DNA from: CAYMAZ01 sp964428185
GTDB lineage: Bacteria > Bacteroidota > Bacteroidia > Bacteroidales > DTU049
Length of the DNA stretch: 27,640 bases
Reading direction: 5' to 3'
Assembly: GCA_964428185.1 (NCBI GenBank)
Contig: CAYRXH010000032.1
Coordinates: forward strand, 1-27,640
Positions within the stretch are counted from its first letter, which is position 1, and every line of letters begins with the position of its first letter. The notes beneath the pieces were generated by a model. It was not told where the DNA came from. It saw only the letters and a program-made list of their open reading frames with translations, and did not search any database. Below are positions 16,340 through 24,455 of this stretch, piece by piece. The position numbers were made by a program, and so were the translations under genes.

Positions 16340-16744
16340 ATGAATGACATGCTGAAAATTTTTTCATGTTTTTTGTTGCTGATTATTATTGCATCTTCCT
16401 GTAATAAACAGAAGATAGAAAGGGTGGAAGATACCTGGCGTCTTGTAAGAGTTTCAAAAATAAAGGAAGTAACTCATCACGAAGAATGGGATTTTACAGA
16501 TGGAATTATTACTATGGTAGAGTTTCCCATTGATTCTGCGGTATCGTATCCCGATACTCTTGGAACCGGAACATATATCTTTGATCCTGCTTTTACAAAA
16601 TTATTTGTTGAAGTGGAAGGAATTGTCCAAGGGAGGGAGAGATATAACGGCAAATGGAGGATACTCAAGGTCAACAAGGATATTCTGATATTATTCAAAA
16701 AAGATGATGTTGCCTGGTTATACAGGGAATTTGTAAGAGCGTAA
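16340..16744 (+). CDS. Small lipoprotein of a tandem paralogous pair, copy 1
   Basis: A 134-residue predicted lipoprotein with lipobox IASSC (Cys21 from this start). The ATG at 16349 is an alternative that would match the start of the paralogue better and give a longer leader. The mature domain resembles the small lipocalin-like proteins common in Bacteroidota: VEDTWRLVRVSKI, then HEEWDFTDGI, and near the end YNGKWRILKV and WLYREF. It shares these blocks in order with the next gene. The function is unknown; a small ligand-binding beta-barrel on the outer membrane is only an inference. It is divergent from the PstS-like gene. Confidence 0.75.
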   Translation: MNDMLKIFSCFLLLIIIASSCNKQKIERVEDTWRLVRVSKIKEVTHHEEWDFTDGIITMVEFPIDSAVSYPDTLGTGTYIFDPAFTKLFVEVEGIVQGRERYNGKWRILKVNKDILILFKKDDVAWLYREFVRA

Positions 16745-16763
16745 TATTGTAAATAATTTTTTT

Positions 16764-16771
16764 TATTTTTG
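16764..16771 (+). promoter_or_regulatory. Putative -7 box of the second tandem lipoprotein gene
   Basis: TATTTTTG followed by a run of A, the same sequence as before the first lipoprotein gene, 14 bp before the ATG at 16786. The best upstream TTG (16747-16749) is only 14 bp away, so the -33 element is uncertain. Confidence 0.4.
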
Positions 16772-16785
16772 AAAAAAAAACCGCA

Positions 16786-17175
16786 ATGAAAAAAATCCAT
16801 ATCATATTCATTCTGCTGGGTGCAATGGTTATTTCTTTTTCCTGCAAAAAGATGAAGCTGGACAAGCTTGAAGACGTTTGGAAAGTTACAAAGATTTCTG
16901 AGACAGAGGCTACTGATGTTTTTGAACTCTGGGATTTTAATGATGGAGTCTTACTTAGGATCATGGAAGTTGATTCAATTGCTGACATTGATACCGTTGA
17001 TCAATGTATCTATAAATTCATATACAAACTGGGAAATTCCGTAGTCCAAATTCAGAATTGTTCGGAGATTAATTACAATGCAGATTGGAAAATTCTGAAA
17101 TTGAGAAGCACGAAGATGATTTTACTCAATCAGCGTGACGGAATGTTTGTTTACAGAGAATTTGAAAAGTACTAG
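16786..17175 (+). CDS. Small lipoprotein of a tandem paralogous pair, copy 2
   Basis: A 129-residue predicted lipoprotein; signal peptide MKKIHIIFILLGAMVISFSC with Cys20. The mature part aligns with copy 1 through LEDVWKVTKIS, FELWDFNDGV, IMEVDS, YNADWKILKL and VYREFEKY. Identity looks about 30 percent, so the duplication is old. Both genes have equal length and the same order of blocks, and their promoter boxes match, so gene and promoter were duplicated together. The function is unknown. It lies 15 bp before radA, with which it may be partly cotranscribed. Confidence 0.75.
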   Translation: MKKIHIIFILLGAMVISFSCKKMKLDKLEDVWKVTKISETEATDVFELWDFNDGVLLRIMEVDSIADIDTVDQCIYKFIYKLGNSVVQIQNCSEINYNADWKILKLRSTKMILLNQRDGMFVYREFEKY

Positions 17176-17190
17176 CAAAGGAATTTCTGT

Positions 17191-18552
17191 ATGCCTTTAA
17201 AGAAGCCAAAAACACAGTACGTATGCCAGTCATGCGGTACAATTTATTCCAAATGGCAGGGGAGATGCACAGCTTGCAATGAGTGGAATTCAATTGTTGA
17301 GGAAGTTATTGTCAGGCAGACGGCATCTACATCGGTAGCTCCTGCAGCCACAGCACCTGTTCCAGTTTCGATGATTTCATCCCAGGAATTTGTCAGGTTC
17401 CGGTTTCAGGGCAATGAAATGAACAGGGTTCTTGGTGGCGGACTTGTTCCCGGATCCATATGTCTCATAGCAGGTGAGCCCGGCATTGGAAAATCTACTC
17501 TCATGCTTGATCTGGCATTGAAATTTGATAAAGCACCTGTTTTATATGTTTCAGGTGAGGAAAGTGCTGGACAACTGAAGATGCGTGCAGACAGAATCGG
17601 AACGCCTACCGATAATTGTTTTATTTATTGTGAAACAAATGTGGATCATGTCCTTCACCATGCTGCTAAGATGAATCCCGGAATGATTGTGATTGATTCG
17701 GTTCAGACCATTTATACTGAGGCTGTTGATTCACCTGCCGGTGCAGTTAGTCAGATAAGAGAATGTGCTGCCAGGTTACAGCAATATGCAAAGAATAACA
17801 ATATTCCTGTGTTTCTGATCGGACATGTTACCAAGGATGGTTATATTGCAGGCCCCAAACTACTCGAACATATGGTAGATACTGTCCTTTATTTCGAAGG
17901 AGACCGTCATTTCGGTTTTCGTATTCTCAGATCTGTAAAAAACCGCTTTGGTTCTACTTCTGAACTGGGAATTTTTGAAATGGTACATACCGGTTTGCGT
18001 GAGGTTGATGATCCTTCTGAGCTTTTTGTAAGCCAGAGAGATGAAATAACAAGCGGAATAAGCATAGGTAGCATTATTGAAGGGCTGAGACCATTACTGA
18101 TTGAAGTTCAGGCACTTGTTACCGGTTCTCCCTACGGTCAACCCCAGCGTTCTGCCACAGGTTTCGACAATAAAAGAATGTCTATGCTGCTTGCAGTTTT
18201 GGAGAAAAAAGCCGGCTTTAAACTGGGCGTCAAAGATGTTTTTCTGAATATTACAGGCGGAGTACGAGTTGATGATCCCGCACTTGATCTGGCAGTTGTG
18301 GCTTCAGTAGTCTCTTCATATGTAGATGTAGCTGTTGACAGGCATACATGTTTTGCCGGTGAAGTGGGTCTTTCAGGAGAAATCAGACCTGTGACAAGGC
18401 TTGAACAACGTATCAATGAAGCTGAAAAGCTGTCTTATAAACGAATGATCGTTTCAAAATATAATTACAAACCGGGAGATTTCAAGAAAAATGCAATTGA
18501 AATCATCCCGGCTGCAAAATTATCAGACGTATTTAAAAAATTATTCGGGTAA
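17191..18552 (+). CDS. radA: DNA repair protein RadA (Sms)
   Basis: A 453-residue RadA, a hexameric RecA-like helicase that promotes branch migration in recombination. In order: N-terminal C4 zinc finger (Cys12, Cys15, Cys26, Cys29), Walker A GEPGIGKS (95-102), Walker B-like MIVIDSV (165-171), the RadA-specific KNRFG motif (250-254), and a C-terminal Lon-protease-like domain from about 290 (TGGVRVDDPALDLA, FAGEVGLSGEIRPV). The length is normal. AAAGGA at 17177-17182 gives a better ribosome-binding site than most genes here. It converges on the OmpA lipoprotein gene with a single base between the two stops, leaving no room for a terminator. Confidence 0.97.
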   Translation: MPLKKPKTQYVCQSCGTIYSKWQGRCTACNEWNSIVEEVIVRQTASTSVAPAATAPVPVSMISSQEFVRFRFQGNEMNRVLGGGLVPGSICLIAGEPGIGKSTLMLDLALKFDKAPVLYVSGEESAGQLKMRADRIGTPTDNCFIYCETNVDHVLHHAAKMNPGMIVIDSVQTIYTEAVDSPAGAVSQIRECAARLQQYAKNNNIPVFLIGHVTKDGYIAGPKLLEHMVDTVLYFEGDRHFGFRILRSVKNRFGSTSELGIFEMVHTGLREVDDPSELFVSQRDEITSGISIGSIIEGLRPLLIEVQALVTGSPYGQPQRSATGFDNKRMSMLLAVLEKKAGFKLGVKDVFLNITGGVRVDDPALDLAVVASVVSSYVDVAVDRHTCFAGEVGLSGEIRPVTRLEQRINEAEKLSYKRMIVSKYNYKPGDFKKNAIEIIPAAKLSDVFKKLFG

Positions 18553-18553
18553 T

Positions 18554-19555
18554 TTATTGTAATTCCAGGATTTCAAACAACTCATCCAGCTTGGGAGTAA
18601 GAATGATCTCAGTCCGCCTGTTTTTGGATCTTCCGGCAGGTGTATTTGAATTGTCAACGGGTGAATATTCACTCCGACCTGCAGCTGTAAGCCTTCGGGG
18701 ATCAATGTTTGAATTTTCCACAATGATCTTCACAATGGCTGTTGCACGCATGACACTCAGATCCCAGTTGTCTTTCACCTGTCCGCTGCCTTTGTATGGA
18801 ACATTATCAGTATGCCCTTCAATTACAATGTTAACATCTACATTTGTTTCAAGAACCTTGGCAAGTTTAATCAGGGCATCTCTTCCTTTTGCATTGACAG
18901 ACCAGCTGCCGGAAGCAAAAAGCAGAGATTCGTCAAGTGATACATATACTTTGCCGTTGCGAACTTCAATGGTTAATCCGTTATTCTCAAATCCAAACAA
19001 TGCTTCGGACACTTTATCCCTCAATTCCTGAACTGCTCTTTCCTTTTCGGCCAGTATGTTTTCAAGTTCAACGACCCGTTTCTCCTTAGCTGCAAGATTA
19101 CGTGCCAATTCATCCAGTTGTGCTTTTTGAAACATCAGTTCCTGTTCAAGTTGTTTCAACTCATCTTCTTTTTTCTGCAGCCGTTCCTGAGTCAGCCTCA
19201 GTTCTCCGGATATACGTTCAGTTTCACTCAGATTGCCTTCAAGCAGTTCACGATTCTTTTCCAGCAGCAACTGATAGAGTTCATTGATTTTGTCGTATTG
19301 TTCCTGGAGTCTCCTTAATGTGTTATTTGTCATTGTAGTGTCCTTGATAATCATATTATGTGCTTTATCAAGGGAATTATAGTTCTCTGTCAGTTCCTGG
19401 TGTTGTAACTTCAGATTATCATATGACGCTAAAAGGTCTTGATATTGTTTCTCACAGCGTTCACGCCTTTCCTTTTCATCCTCAAACTGACGGGCCGGGA
19501 CACAGGAAACAGCAAGAAGCAGAATAGCAAGAATATACAAGTGAATTCTTTTCAT
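18554..19555 (-). CDS. OmpA-family lipoprotein with long coiled coil
   Basis: A 333-residue lipoprotein. The signal peptide ends in LLAVSC (Cys18). Residues about 25-185 are a continuous charged heptad-rich coiled coil (for example QERLQKKEDELKQLEQEL). Residues about 193-325 form an OmpA/MotB-like peptidoglycan-binding domain with VYVSLDESLLFASGS, GHTDN (247-251) and GRSKNRRTE (308-316). The architecture suggests an outer-membrane-anchored strut that spans the periplasm to bind the wall. Similar proteins are common singletons in Bacteroidota. The divergent barrel gene to the right has its own regulatory space. Confidence 0.92.
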   Translation of the reverse strand: MKRIHLYILAILLLAVSCVPARQFEDEKERRERCEKQYQDLLASYDNLKLQHQELTENYNSLDKAHNMIIKDTTMTNNTLRRLQEQYDKINELYQLLLEKNRELLEGNLSETERISGELRLTQERLQKKEDELKQLEQELMFQKAQLDELARNLAAKEKRVVELENILAEKERAVQELRDKVSEALFGFENNGLTIEVRNGKVYVSLDESLLFASGSWSVNAKGRDALIKLAKVLETNVDVNIVIEGHTDNVPYKGSGQVKDNWDLSVMRATAIVKIIVENSNIDPRRLTAAGRSEYSPVDNSNTPAGRSKNRRTEIILTPKLDELFEILELQ

Positions 19556-19580
19556 AGATTTTTTTTTGAGTTAACTTTGG

Positions 19581-19613
19581 CAAATTTACATGAAAATTTT
19601 ATTTACACACAAA
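19581..19613 (-). promoter_or_regulatory. Promoter of the coiled-coil OmpA lipoprotein gene
   Basis: On the minus strand, TAAATTTG (19588 to 19581) is a full match to the -7 box and TTTG (19613 to 19610) lies 21 bp upstream. The box ends 25 bp before the ATG at 19555. Confidence 0.65.
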
Positions 19614-19626
19614 CGAATAAAAAAAA

Positions 19627-19689
19627 AGTATCAAGTAGGAAGTAGAGAGTAGTGAGAAATTGCAGTTTTTCTGCACTTGCACTCTCTAC
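19627..19689. repeat. AGTANNN 7-bp periodic repeat joined to an inverted repeat
   Basis: AGTA recurs at 7-bp steps four times from 19627 (AGTATCA, AGTAGGA, AGTAGAG, AGTAGTG). The third unit starts an arm, GTAGAGAGT (19642-19650), that pairs perfectly with ACTCTCTAC (19681-19689). Inside lies a second hairpin, TGCAG-TTTTT-CTGCA (19661-19675). A T-rich tract follows on the plus strand. It sits in the 250-bp gap between two divergent genes, so it has no obvious gene to terminate on the plus strand. It is probably an intergenic repeat element or its remnant. Confidence 0.55.
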
Positions 19690-19805
19690 GCTTTTTCTTT
19701 TTTTTATAGGAAAAATACAAAAACAAAATGATTATTTTTTTATTGAAATCGCAAGTTTATAAAATCAAATTTGTCAAAAAAAGGATTTATAAATTATTCT
19801 GCTTT

Positions 19806-22286
19806 ATGCTACATCTAATAAAAATTATCTCAGTCATTTTTCTTTCTTTCTTTTTGACGCTGTATTTGTCTGCTCAGCAGGGGAGCCATGGAGTCCCTGG
19901 TCCGGGAGCTGCGGATAAAACCATTCAGGGATTTATTATTGATTCAGTCTCCGGACAACATCTTCAATATGCAAGTGTGGCAGCATTCCGTATGCGTGAT
20001 TCTTCACTTGTCAGTGGAGCAATTACTGACTCAAAGGGCTTTTTTTCAATACCTCAGCTTACATTTGGAAAATATTTGCTGAAGATTACATTTGTTGGCT
20101 ATCAGACAAAGGAATATGGCCCGATAACTTTCAACCCTCAGGCTGGTGATGTATATAATGCAGGGAAAATACAGATTTCACTGTCTGCTGCAAGTCTCGA
20201 TGCTGTTGTCATTGTCGGGGAAAAGCCTTTTATTGAAATGGATCTGGATAAAAAAGTTGTCAATGTGGCTGATAATGTGAATATTACAGGTGGAACAGCT
20301 TTGGATGTGCTTGAAACCGTTCCTTCGGTAACCATTGATATGGACGGAAATATCACATACCGGGGTTCTGAAAATGTGACAATTCTTATTGACGGAAGAC
20401 CTGCCAATTTCTCCGGATCCCGGAAAGCAGCCCTTGAACAGATTCCCGCCAATATGATAGAATCTGTTGAACTCATTACCAATCCCTCTGCGAAATATGA
20501 TCCTGAAGGGACTTCAGGAATCATCAATATTGTCATGAAGAAAAGAAAAGGGGATAATACATCTCTGATCACAACTGCTAATATCAACAACCGCCTTGGT
20601 TATTCAGGAAATATTGCCCTGAATCACGGGTTCAGTAAAGTGGGAATCTATGCCAGCTATGATTATAGGCACGATGAAAGAGAGAGTTCAGGTAATATTA
20701 CAAGATATAATTATGTTTCTTCACCTTATCTCCAGCTACAGGAATCTGAAAGTTCAAGACTATCGGATGGTCATTCATTTAAAATCGGTGCAGATTATTT
20801 TATGAATGATAAAAATACCATTGGATTTTCGCTCAACGGAAATATCAGGGATTCCCAGTCAGATGATTTCAGTGCAAATGAGGATCTCGACTCTTTGCTG
20901 ATGTATATCAGAAACTATAATAACAATACTTTTGAAGATGATTCTCACGGAATGATTAATGGGAATCTTTATTATACCAAAAAGTATTCAAAACCAGGAC
21001 AATTACTGCAGATAGATTTGAATTATTCTCAGGGCAATTTTTCAAATGTCTCTGATCAGTACAGAGATTATTTTGATGAAAACTGGGTGCTGATTGACAG
21101 TATTGATACCTGGCTTGAAACAATTTATGGTGAATCTATCAACAGTACAGTGCTTACTAAAATTGACTATACCCACCCATTCAGTGAGAAATCAAAACTG
21201 GAAACCGGAACACATTTTACCCGCCGGACAATGATCAGTGAAAATGATTACTATACCGGTTACAGTTCACTTGAAATATTACCCTATGATTCATTGAGAA
21301 GCACTGATTTTACGTTTAAAGAGAATGTGCTGGCAGCCTATGTGAACTATGCAGGGAAATGGAAAAAATTCAATTATTCTGCAGGCCTCAGATTTGAGTA
21401 TGCTCAGGCTTTGCCCTCAGTGAACGACGATACGTCTTCTTATCTCAATGACTATTACAGTGTGTATCCGACAGCTGCAATATCAAGAAAAATCAGGGAA
21501 GGCGAGGAGATTCAACTCACCTATAGCAAGCGGGTGAACCGACCGGATTTTCACTCTCTCAGTCCCTTTATTGACTATTCCAATTCACCAAATCTCAGAG
21601 GGGGTAATCCCTATCTGAAGCCTGAATATATTCATTCTGTTGAGCTGGGCTATATGAAAATCTGGAAAAAGACAAGCTTCATGCCCAGTGTGTTCTATAA
21701 AAGAACGGTTGATCTGATTTCCAGATACCGGATTACCTATCTGGATTCCTTCTCGCTGGCAACCTTTCAGAATGTAGCCAGTGCAGATGCTTTTGGAATA
21801 GAACTGATTCTGAATCAGACAATAACAAAAGGCTGGAAAGTGAATCTGAGTGGAAGTGTTTTTAAAACAATGATAAATGGTGAAAATATTGACACTGAAC
21901 TCACGGCAGAAGATTTTTCATATAGCGGGAATATGATGTCCTCACTGAAAATATTGAAAAATCTCGATTTGCAGATGAATGTCATGTACAGAGGTCCCAG
22001 GGTCATGCTGCAGGGGAAAAGCAGTGATATGTTTTTTGTGAATGCAGGTCTGAAATATCAGGCAATTGAGAATACTCTGACTTTCAGTCTTAACATGAGG
22101 GATATCTTCAATACCCAAAAATTTAAAGTGACAATGAGTGATGAAACTTTTTTGTTTATTATTGACCGCAAATGGCAGTCTCAGGTATTGACTTTCGGTA
22201 TAACCTGGCAGATAAATGCCGATAATCAGACGGAAAGAAAACGTTCCAGAACAGATGACGGGATGAATGAAGATGAAATGTTTTAA
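19806..22286 (+). CDS. Outer-membrane beta-barrel protein with carboxypeptidase-regulatory and TonB-plug domains
   Basis: An 826-residue protein. The signal peptide is MLHLIKIISVIFLSFFLTLY plus SAQ. A CarboxypepD_reg-like beta-sandwich covers about 36-110 (IQGFIIDSVSGQHLQYASV, GYQT). A TonB plug domain covers about 130-245 (GGTALDVLETVPSV, ILIDGRPANF, ESVELITNPSAKYDPEGTSGIINIV). A long beta-barrel of the OMP_b-brl_3 type reaches about 800, followed by a charged tail. It probably imports a TonB-dependent ligand or acts as a related outer-membrane receptor. No SusD partner is adjacent, so it is not a typical glycan-utilisation SusC. The frame is open from 19728, but ATG 19806 gives the proper signal peptide. 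The substrate is unknown. Confidence 0.9.
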   Translation: MLHLIKIISVIFLSFFLTLYLSAQQGSHGVPGPGAADKTIQGFIIDSVSGQHLQYASVAAFRMRDSSLVSGAITDSKGFFSIPQLTFGKYLLKITFVGYQTKEYGPITFNPQAGDVYNAGKIQISLSAASLDAVVIVGEKPFIEMDLDKKVVNVADNVNITGGTALDVLETVPSVTIDMDGNITYRGSENVTILIDGRPANFSGSRKAALEQIPANMIESVELITNPSAKYDPEGTSGIINIVMKKRKGDNTSLITTANINNRLGYSGNIALNHGFSKVGIYASYDYRHDERESSGNITRYNYVSSPYLQLQESESSRLSDGHSFKIGADYFMNDKNTIGFSLNGNIRDSQSDDFSANEDLDSLLMYIRNYNNNTFEDDSHGMINGNLYYTKKYSKPGQLLQIDLNYSQGNFSNVSDQYRDYFDENWVLIDSIDTWLETIYGESINSTVLTKIDYTHPFSEKSKLETGTHFTRRTMISENDYYTGYSSLEILPYDSLRSTDFTFKENVLAAYVNYAGKWKKFNYSAGLRFEYAQALPSVNDDTSSYLNDYYSVYPTAAISRKIREGEEIQLTYSKRVNRPDFHSLSPFIDYSNSPNLRGGNPYLKPEYIHSVELGYMKIWKKTSFMPSVFYKRTVDLISRYRITYLDSFSLATFQNVASADAFGIELILNQTITKGWKVNLSGSVFKTMINGENIDTELTAEDFSYSGNMMSSLKILKNLDLQMNVMYRGPRVMLQGKSSDMFFVNAGLKYQAIENTLTFSLNMRDIFNTQKFKVTMSDETFLFIIDRKWQSQVLTFGITWQINADNQTERKRSRTDDGMNEDEMF

Positions 22287-22314
22287 TAATTAATAGGCCT
22301 ACCTTCAAAAAAAG

Positions 22315-22348
22315 AAAAGAGGCTGTATTTTATTTTACAACCTCTTTT
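22315..22348. terminator. Bidirectional intrinsic terminator between barrel gene and ppnP
   Basis: AAAAGAGGCTGTA and TACAACCTCTTTT form a 13-bp stem with one mismatch and an 8-base loop, flanked by A-rich and T-rich runs. It lies in the 81-bp gap between two convergent genes and can serve both. Confidence 0.75.
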
Positions 22349-22367
22349 CTTAACCATGAAATGTAAT

Positions 22368-22652
22368 TTATTCGTACCTGCAAAGGTATGAACAGGCTGA
22401 ATCTTCAACGATGATTCTGAATTTTGAGTCTTTGGGGACAATGAATGTTTCGAATGGCTGATATGTTTTCCATTCAGTTTCACAGGGTAATAAGACTTTC
22501 ATTGCTCCTGACACAACAGACATGTATTCTGTAGTGCTTGTTCCGAATTCATACTCACCCATAGCCATAACTCCAACAGTAAATTTGCCGCTTCTATTCT
22601 CAAAGCCTATAGATTTGACATGGCCATCATAATATTCGTTGACATTAAACAT
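22368..22652 (-). CDS. ppnP: Pyrimidine/purine nucleoside phosphorylase PpnP
   Basis: A 94-residue single-domain cupin of the PpnP (YaiE/DUF1255) family. These proteins phosphorolyse a wide range of nucleosides to base and ribose 1-phosphate. Conserved stretches are NEYYDGHVKSIGFE (5-18), VGVMAMGEYEFGT (27-39), EYMSVVSGAMKVLLP (42-56), the FETFIVPKDSKF segment (67-78) and a C-terminal SYLCRYE. The length is the same as E. coli PpnP. It lies 23 bp after frr at the end of the pyrH unit and is followed by a strong terminator. This location with UMP kinase makes a nucleotide-salvage role sensible. Confidence 0.93.
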   Translation of the reverse strand: MFNVNEYYDGHVKSIGFENRSGKFTVGVMAMGEYEFGTSTTEYMSVVSGAMKVLLPCETEWKTYQPFETFIVPKDSKFRIIVEDSACSYLCRYE

Positions 22653-22675
22653 AGTATTGATTTTTTAGTTATTAT

Positions 22676-23239
22676 TTAAATTGTAAGAATATCTTTTTCT
22701 TTAGTTTCCATCATTTTATCAACTTTTGAGATCCATTTGTCAGTTGATTCCTGAATTTCTTTTTCAAGTAGTTTGATTTCATCTTCAGGAACGCCCTCTT
22801 TTTCAAGTTTTTTGGCTTTTTCATTGGCATTGCGTCTCACGTTCCTGATCGCAATACGGGCATTTTCAGCTTCCTGTTTCGCCTTTTTAACCAGTTCTTT
22901 GCGGCGTTCTTCAGTAATGGGAGGGATACTGATTCGGATAATTTCTCCGTTGTTCATAGGAGTGAATCCCAGATTGGCCGCAAGGATTGCTTTTTCAATG
23001 GCTCCGATAACACTTTTATCCCATGGCTGAACCACTATGGTTCTGGCATCAGGTGTGTTGATATTGGCTGTCTGACTCAAAGGTGTTATGGCACCGTAAA
23101 AGTCAATCTTCACATCTTCCAGCAATTGAGGAGATGCTTTCCCGGCTCTGATCTTTGTAAACTCCTTTTCCAGATGATTGAATGCCAGTTGCATCTGTTC
23201 TTCAGTTTCTTCAATAAGAAATAACGAATCGTCGGTCAT
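22676..23239 (-). CDS. frr: Ribosome recycling factor
   Basis: A 187-residue RRF, which with EF-G splits the post-termination ribosome. It shows the three-helix-bundle domain and the beta domain: FTKIRAGKASPQLLEDVKID (27-46) with the hinge region, RTIVVQPWDKSVIGAIEKAI (66-85), and RISIPPITEERRKELVKKAK (101-120). The size is normal. Its ATG overlaps the stop of the upstream 2TM gene (ATGA), so the two are translationally coupled. Confidence 0.97.
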   Translation of the reverse strand: MTDDSLFLIEETEEQMQLAFNHLEKEFTKIRAGKASPQLLEDVKIDFYGAITPLSQTANINTPDARTIVVQPWDKSVIGAIEKAILAANLGFTPMNNGEIIRISIPPITEERRKELVKKAKQEAENARIAIRNVRRNANEKAKKLEKEGVPEDEIKLLEKEIQESTDKWISKVDKMMETKEKDILTI

Positions 23240-23595
23240 AATATGTTGCTTTTTTGATTTTCCACATCAGGCTCTATTATTTCAACAGAATTTTCCTGTT
23301 CTTTCTGTTTTTTCTCCATTTGTTGCAGCAAACGCTGATATTCTTTTTCAAGCCGGTCACTATTCCACCTGAAAACCCACAGGTAATGAAAAATCAGAAT
23401 AATCAGCCATATTCCGGTTGGAAATATTGACCACAACCAGGTCAGTGAAAAAGCATAATACAATGAAGCACTTACAAGCCAGATCAGGATATTGGCCAGA
23501 ATAAAAATTGTCCGGTGCATTTTAAAATTCACAACAGAGCGGGCTTTTTCCCGAAGTTCAGTGTGAAATTTTATATCGTTCACTGTGTTTTCCAT
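23236..23595 (-). CDS. 2TM-domain membrane protein between pyrH and frr
   Basis: A 119-residue protein with two predicted transmembrane helices (about 27-48 and 53-74) joined by a short turn. The N-terminal part is basic and amphipathic (FHTELREKARSVVNFKMH), and a C-terminal cytoplasmic coiled tail (WNSDRLEKEYQRLLQQMEKKQ) follows. The pattern matches the 2TM domain found in bacteria of this phylum, sometimes attached to histidine kinases. The function is unknown. It starts 56 bp after pyrH and overlaps frr by 4 bp. It is thus fixed inside a translation-related unit. Confidence 0.8.
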   Translation of the reverse strand: MENTVNDIKFHTELREKARSVVNFKMHRTIFILANILIWLVSASLYYAFSLTWLWSIFPTGIWLIILIFHYLWVFRWNSDRLEKEYQRLLQQMEKKQKEQENSVEIIEPDVENQKSNIL

Positions 23596-23651
23596 TGGAC
23601 AAATAACATTTGATGAATTGCAAAAATAACAAATTCCTGATTAATGAATTA

Positions 23652-24356
23652 TTATTTAACGATGGTTCCTGTGGTCTCGTCTTTCAATGCCTTCAAAAGA
23701 TTTCCTTTTTTATTCATGTCAAATACCAATACCGGCATATTGTTTTCTTTACAAAGAGTAAATGCTGTCATATCCATGATGTTCAGTTTTTTCTCATAGG
23801 CTTCGTCAAAACTCAGGCTTTGATATCTGATTGCTTTGGGATCCTTTTCCGGATCTGCTGAATAGATACCGTCAACACGTGTTCCCTTGAGCAGAATTTC
23901 AGCTTTTATTTCGAGAGCCCTCAAAGCGGCAGCACTGTCAGTAGTGAAATACGGATTTCCGGTGCCTCCGGCGATGATGGCAACATATCCCTGCTCAAGA
24001 AAATGGATGGCGGTTTTGGAGTGCATTTTTGAACAAAGGGGTGGTATTTCAATTCCTGAAAAAACGATTGCCTTTTTTCCTTGTTTTTCAAATTCAGATT
24101 TGAGAGCAAGACTGTTAATGATTGTCGCAAGCATCCCCATATAATCTCCGTCAACTCTTTCAAATCCGCGACCTTCTCCCTGTGTCCCCCTGAAAATATT
24201 TCCACCTCCAATGACAATCCCTACTTCAATTCCCTGATTCATGCAATTAATAACTTCACTGACATAAAACGACAATTGCTGAGGGTCAAGTCCGTGGGTT
24301 TGATTTCCCTGCAATGACTCACCACTGAGCTTCAATAATATCCGTTTGTATTTCAT
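23652..24356 (-). CDS. pyrH: UMP kinase PyrH
   Basis: A 234-residue UMP kinase of the amino-acid-kinase fold, converting UMP and ATP to UDP and ADP. Signatures are LLKLSGES (7-14), IGGGNIFRG (49-57), GGTGNPYFTTDSAA (130-143) and VDGIYSADPEKDP (161-173). The frame is open to 24398, but the N-terminus MKYKRILLKLSGE begins at the ATG at 24356. The extra upstream residues are unlike the family and lie in the promoter or terminator space. It is first in the pyrH-2TM-frr-ppnP unit, separated from tsf by an intrinsic terminator. Confidence 0.96.
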   Translation of the reverse strand: MKYKRILLKLSGESLQGNQTHGLDPQQLSFYVSEVINCMNQGIEVGIVIGGGNIFRGTQGEGRGFERVDGDYMGMLATIINSLALKSEFEKQGKKAIVFSGIEIPPLCSKMHSKTAIHFLEQGYVAIIAGGTGNPYFTTDSAAALRALEIKAEILLKGTRVDGIYSADPEKDPKAIRYQSLSFDEAYEKKLNIMDMTAFTLCKENNMPVLVFDMNKKGNLLKALKDETTGTIVK

Positions 24357-24374
24357 ATCGTTTTTTCTTTGCTG

Positions 24375-24409
24375 TAAAATTAAAAAAAATATCATCATGC
24401 AGGTGCAAA
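24375..24409 (-). promoter_or_regulatory. Putative pyrH promoter
   Basis: On the minus strand TAATTTTA (24382 to 24375) matches seven of eight positions of the patterned -7 box. TTTG (24409 to 24406) lies 23 bp upstream. It directly follows the tsf terminator, where a promoter is needed for the pyrH unit. Confidence 0.35.
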
Positions 24410-24412
24410 AAA

Positions 24413-24434
24413 AAGCCCTGCGATGACAGGGCTT
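24413..24434 (-). terminator. Intrinsic terminator after tsf
   Basis: Read on the minus strand, AAGCCCTG and CAGGGCTT form a perfect 8-bp stem around TCATCG, followed at once by a run of T. It lies 21 bp after the tsf stop and ends the rplM-rpsI-rpsB-tsf transcript. Confidence 0.92.
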
Positions 24435-24455
24435 CAGGGATGATCTAAAATATTC

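Noticed and set aside
19627..19656. Short direct repeats as a CRISPR array
   Set aside because: The period is 7 bp, with no spacers of 25-40 bp and no cas genes in the window.
19806..22286. SusC-type glycan importer
   Set aside because: The domain order is related, but no SusD gene follows and the barrel resembles the OMP_b-brl_3 class, so a polysaccharide utilisation locus is not supported.
23887..24317. Several overlapping ORFs opposite pyrH
   Set aside because: They are low-complexity shadows of the conserved UMP kinase gene, without start signals or family motifs.
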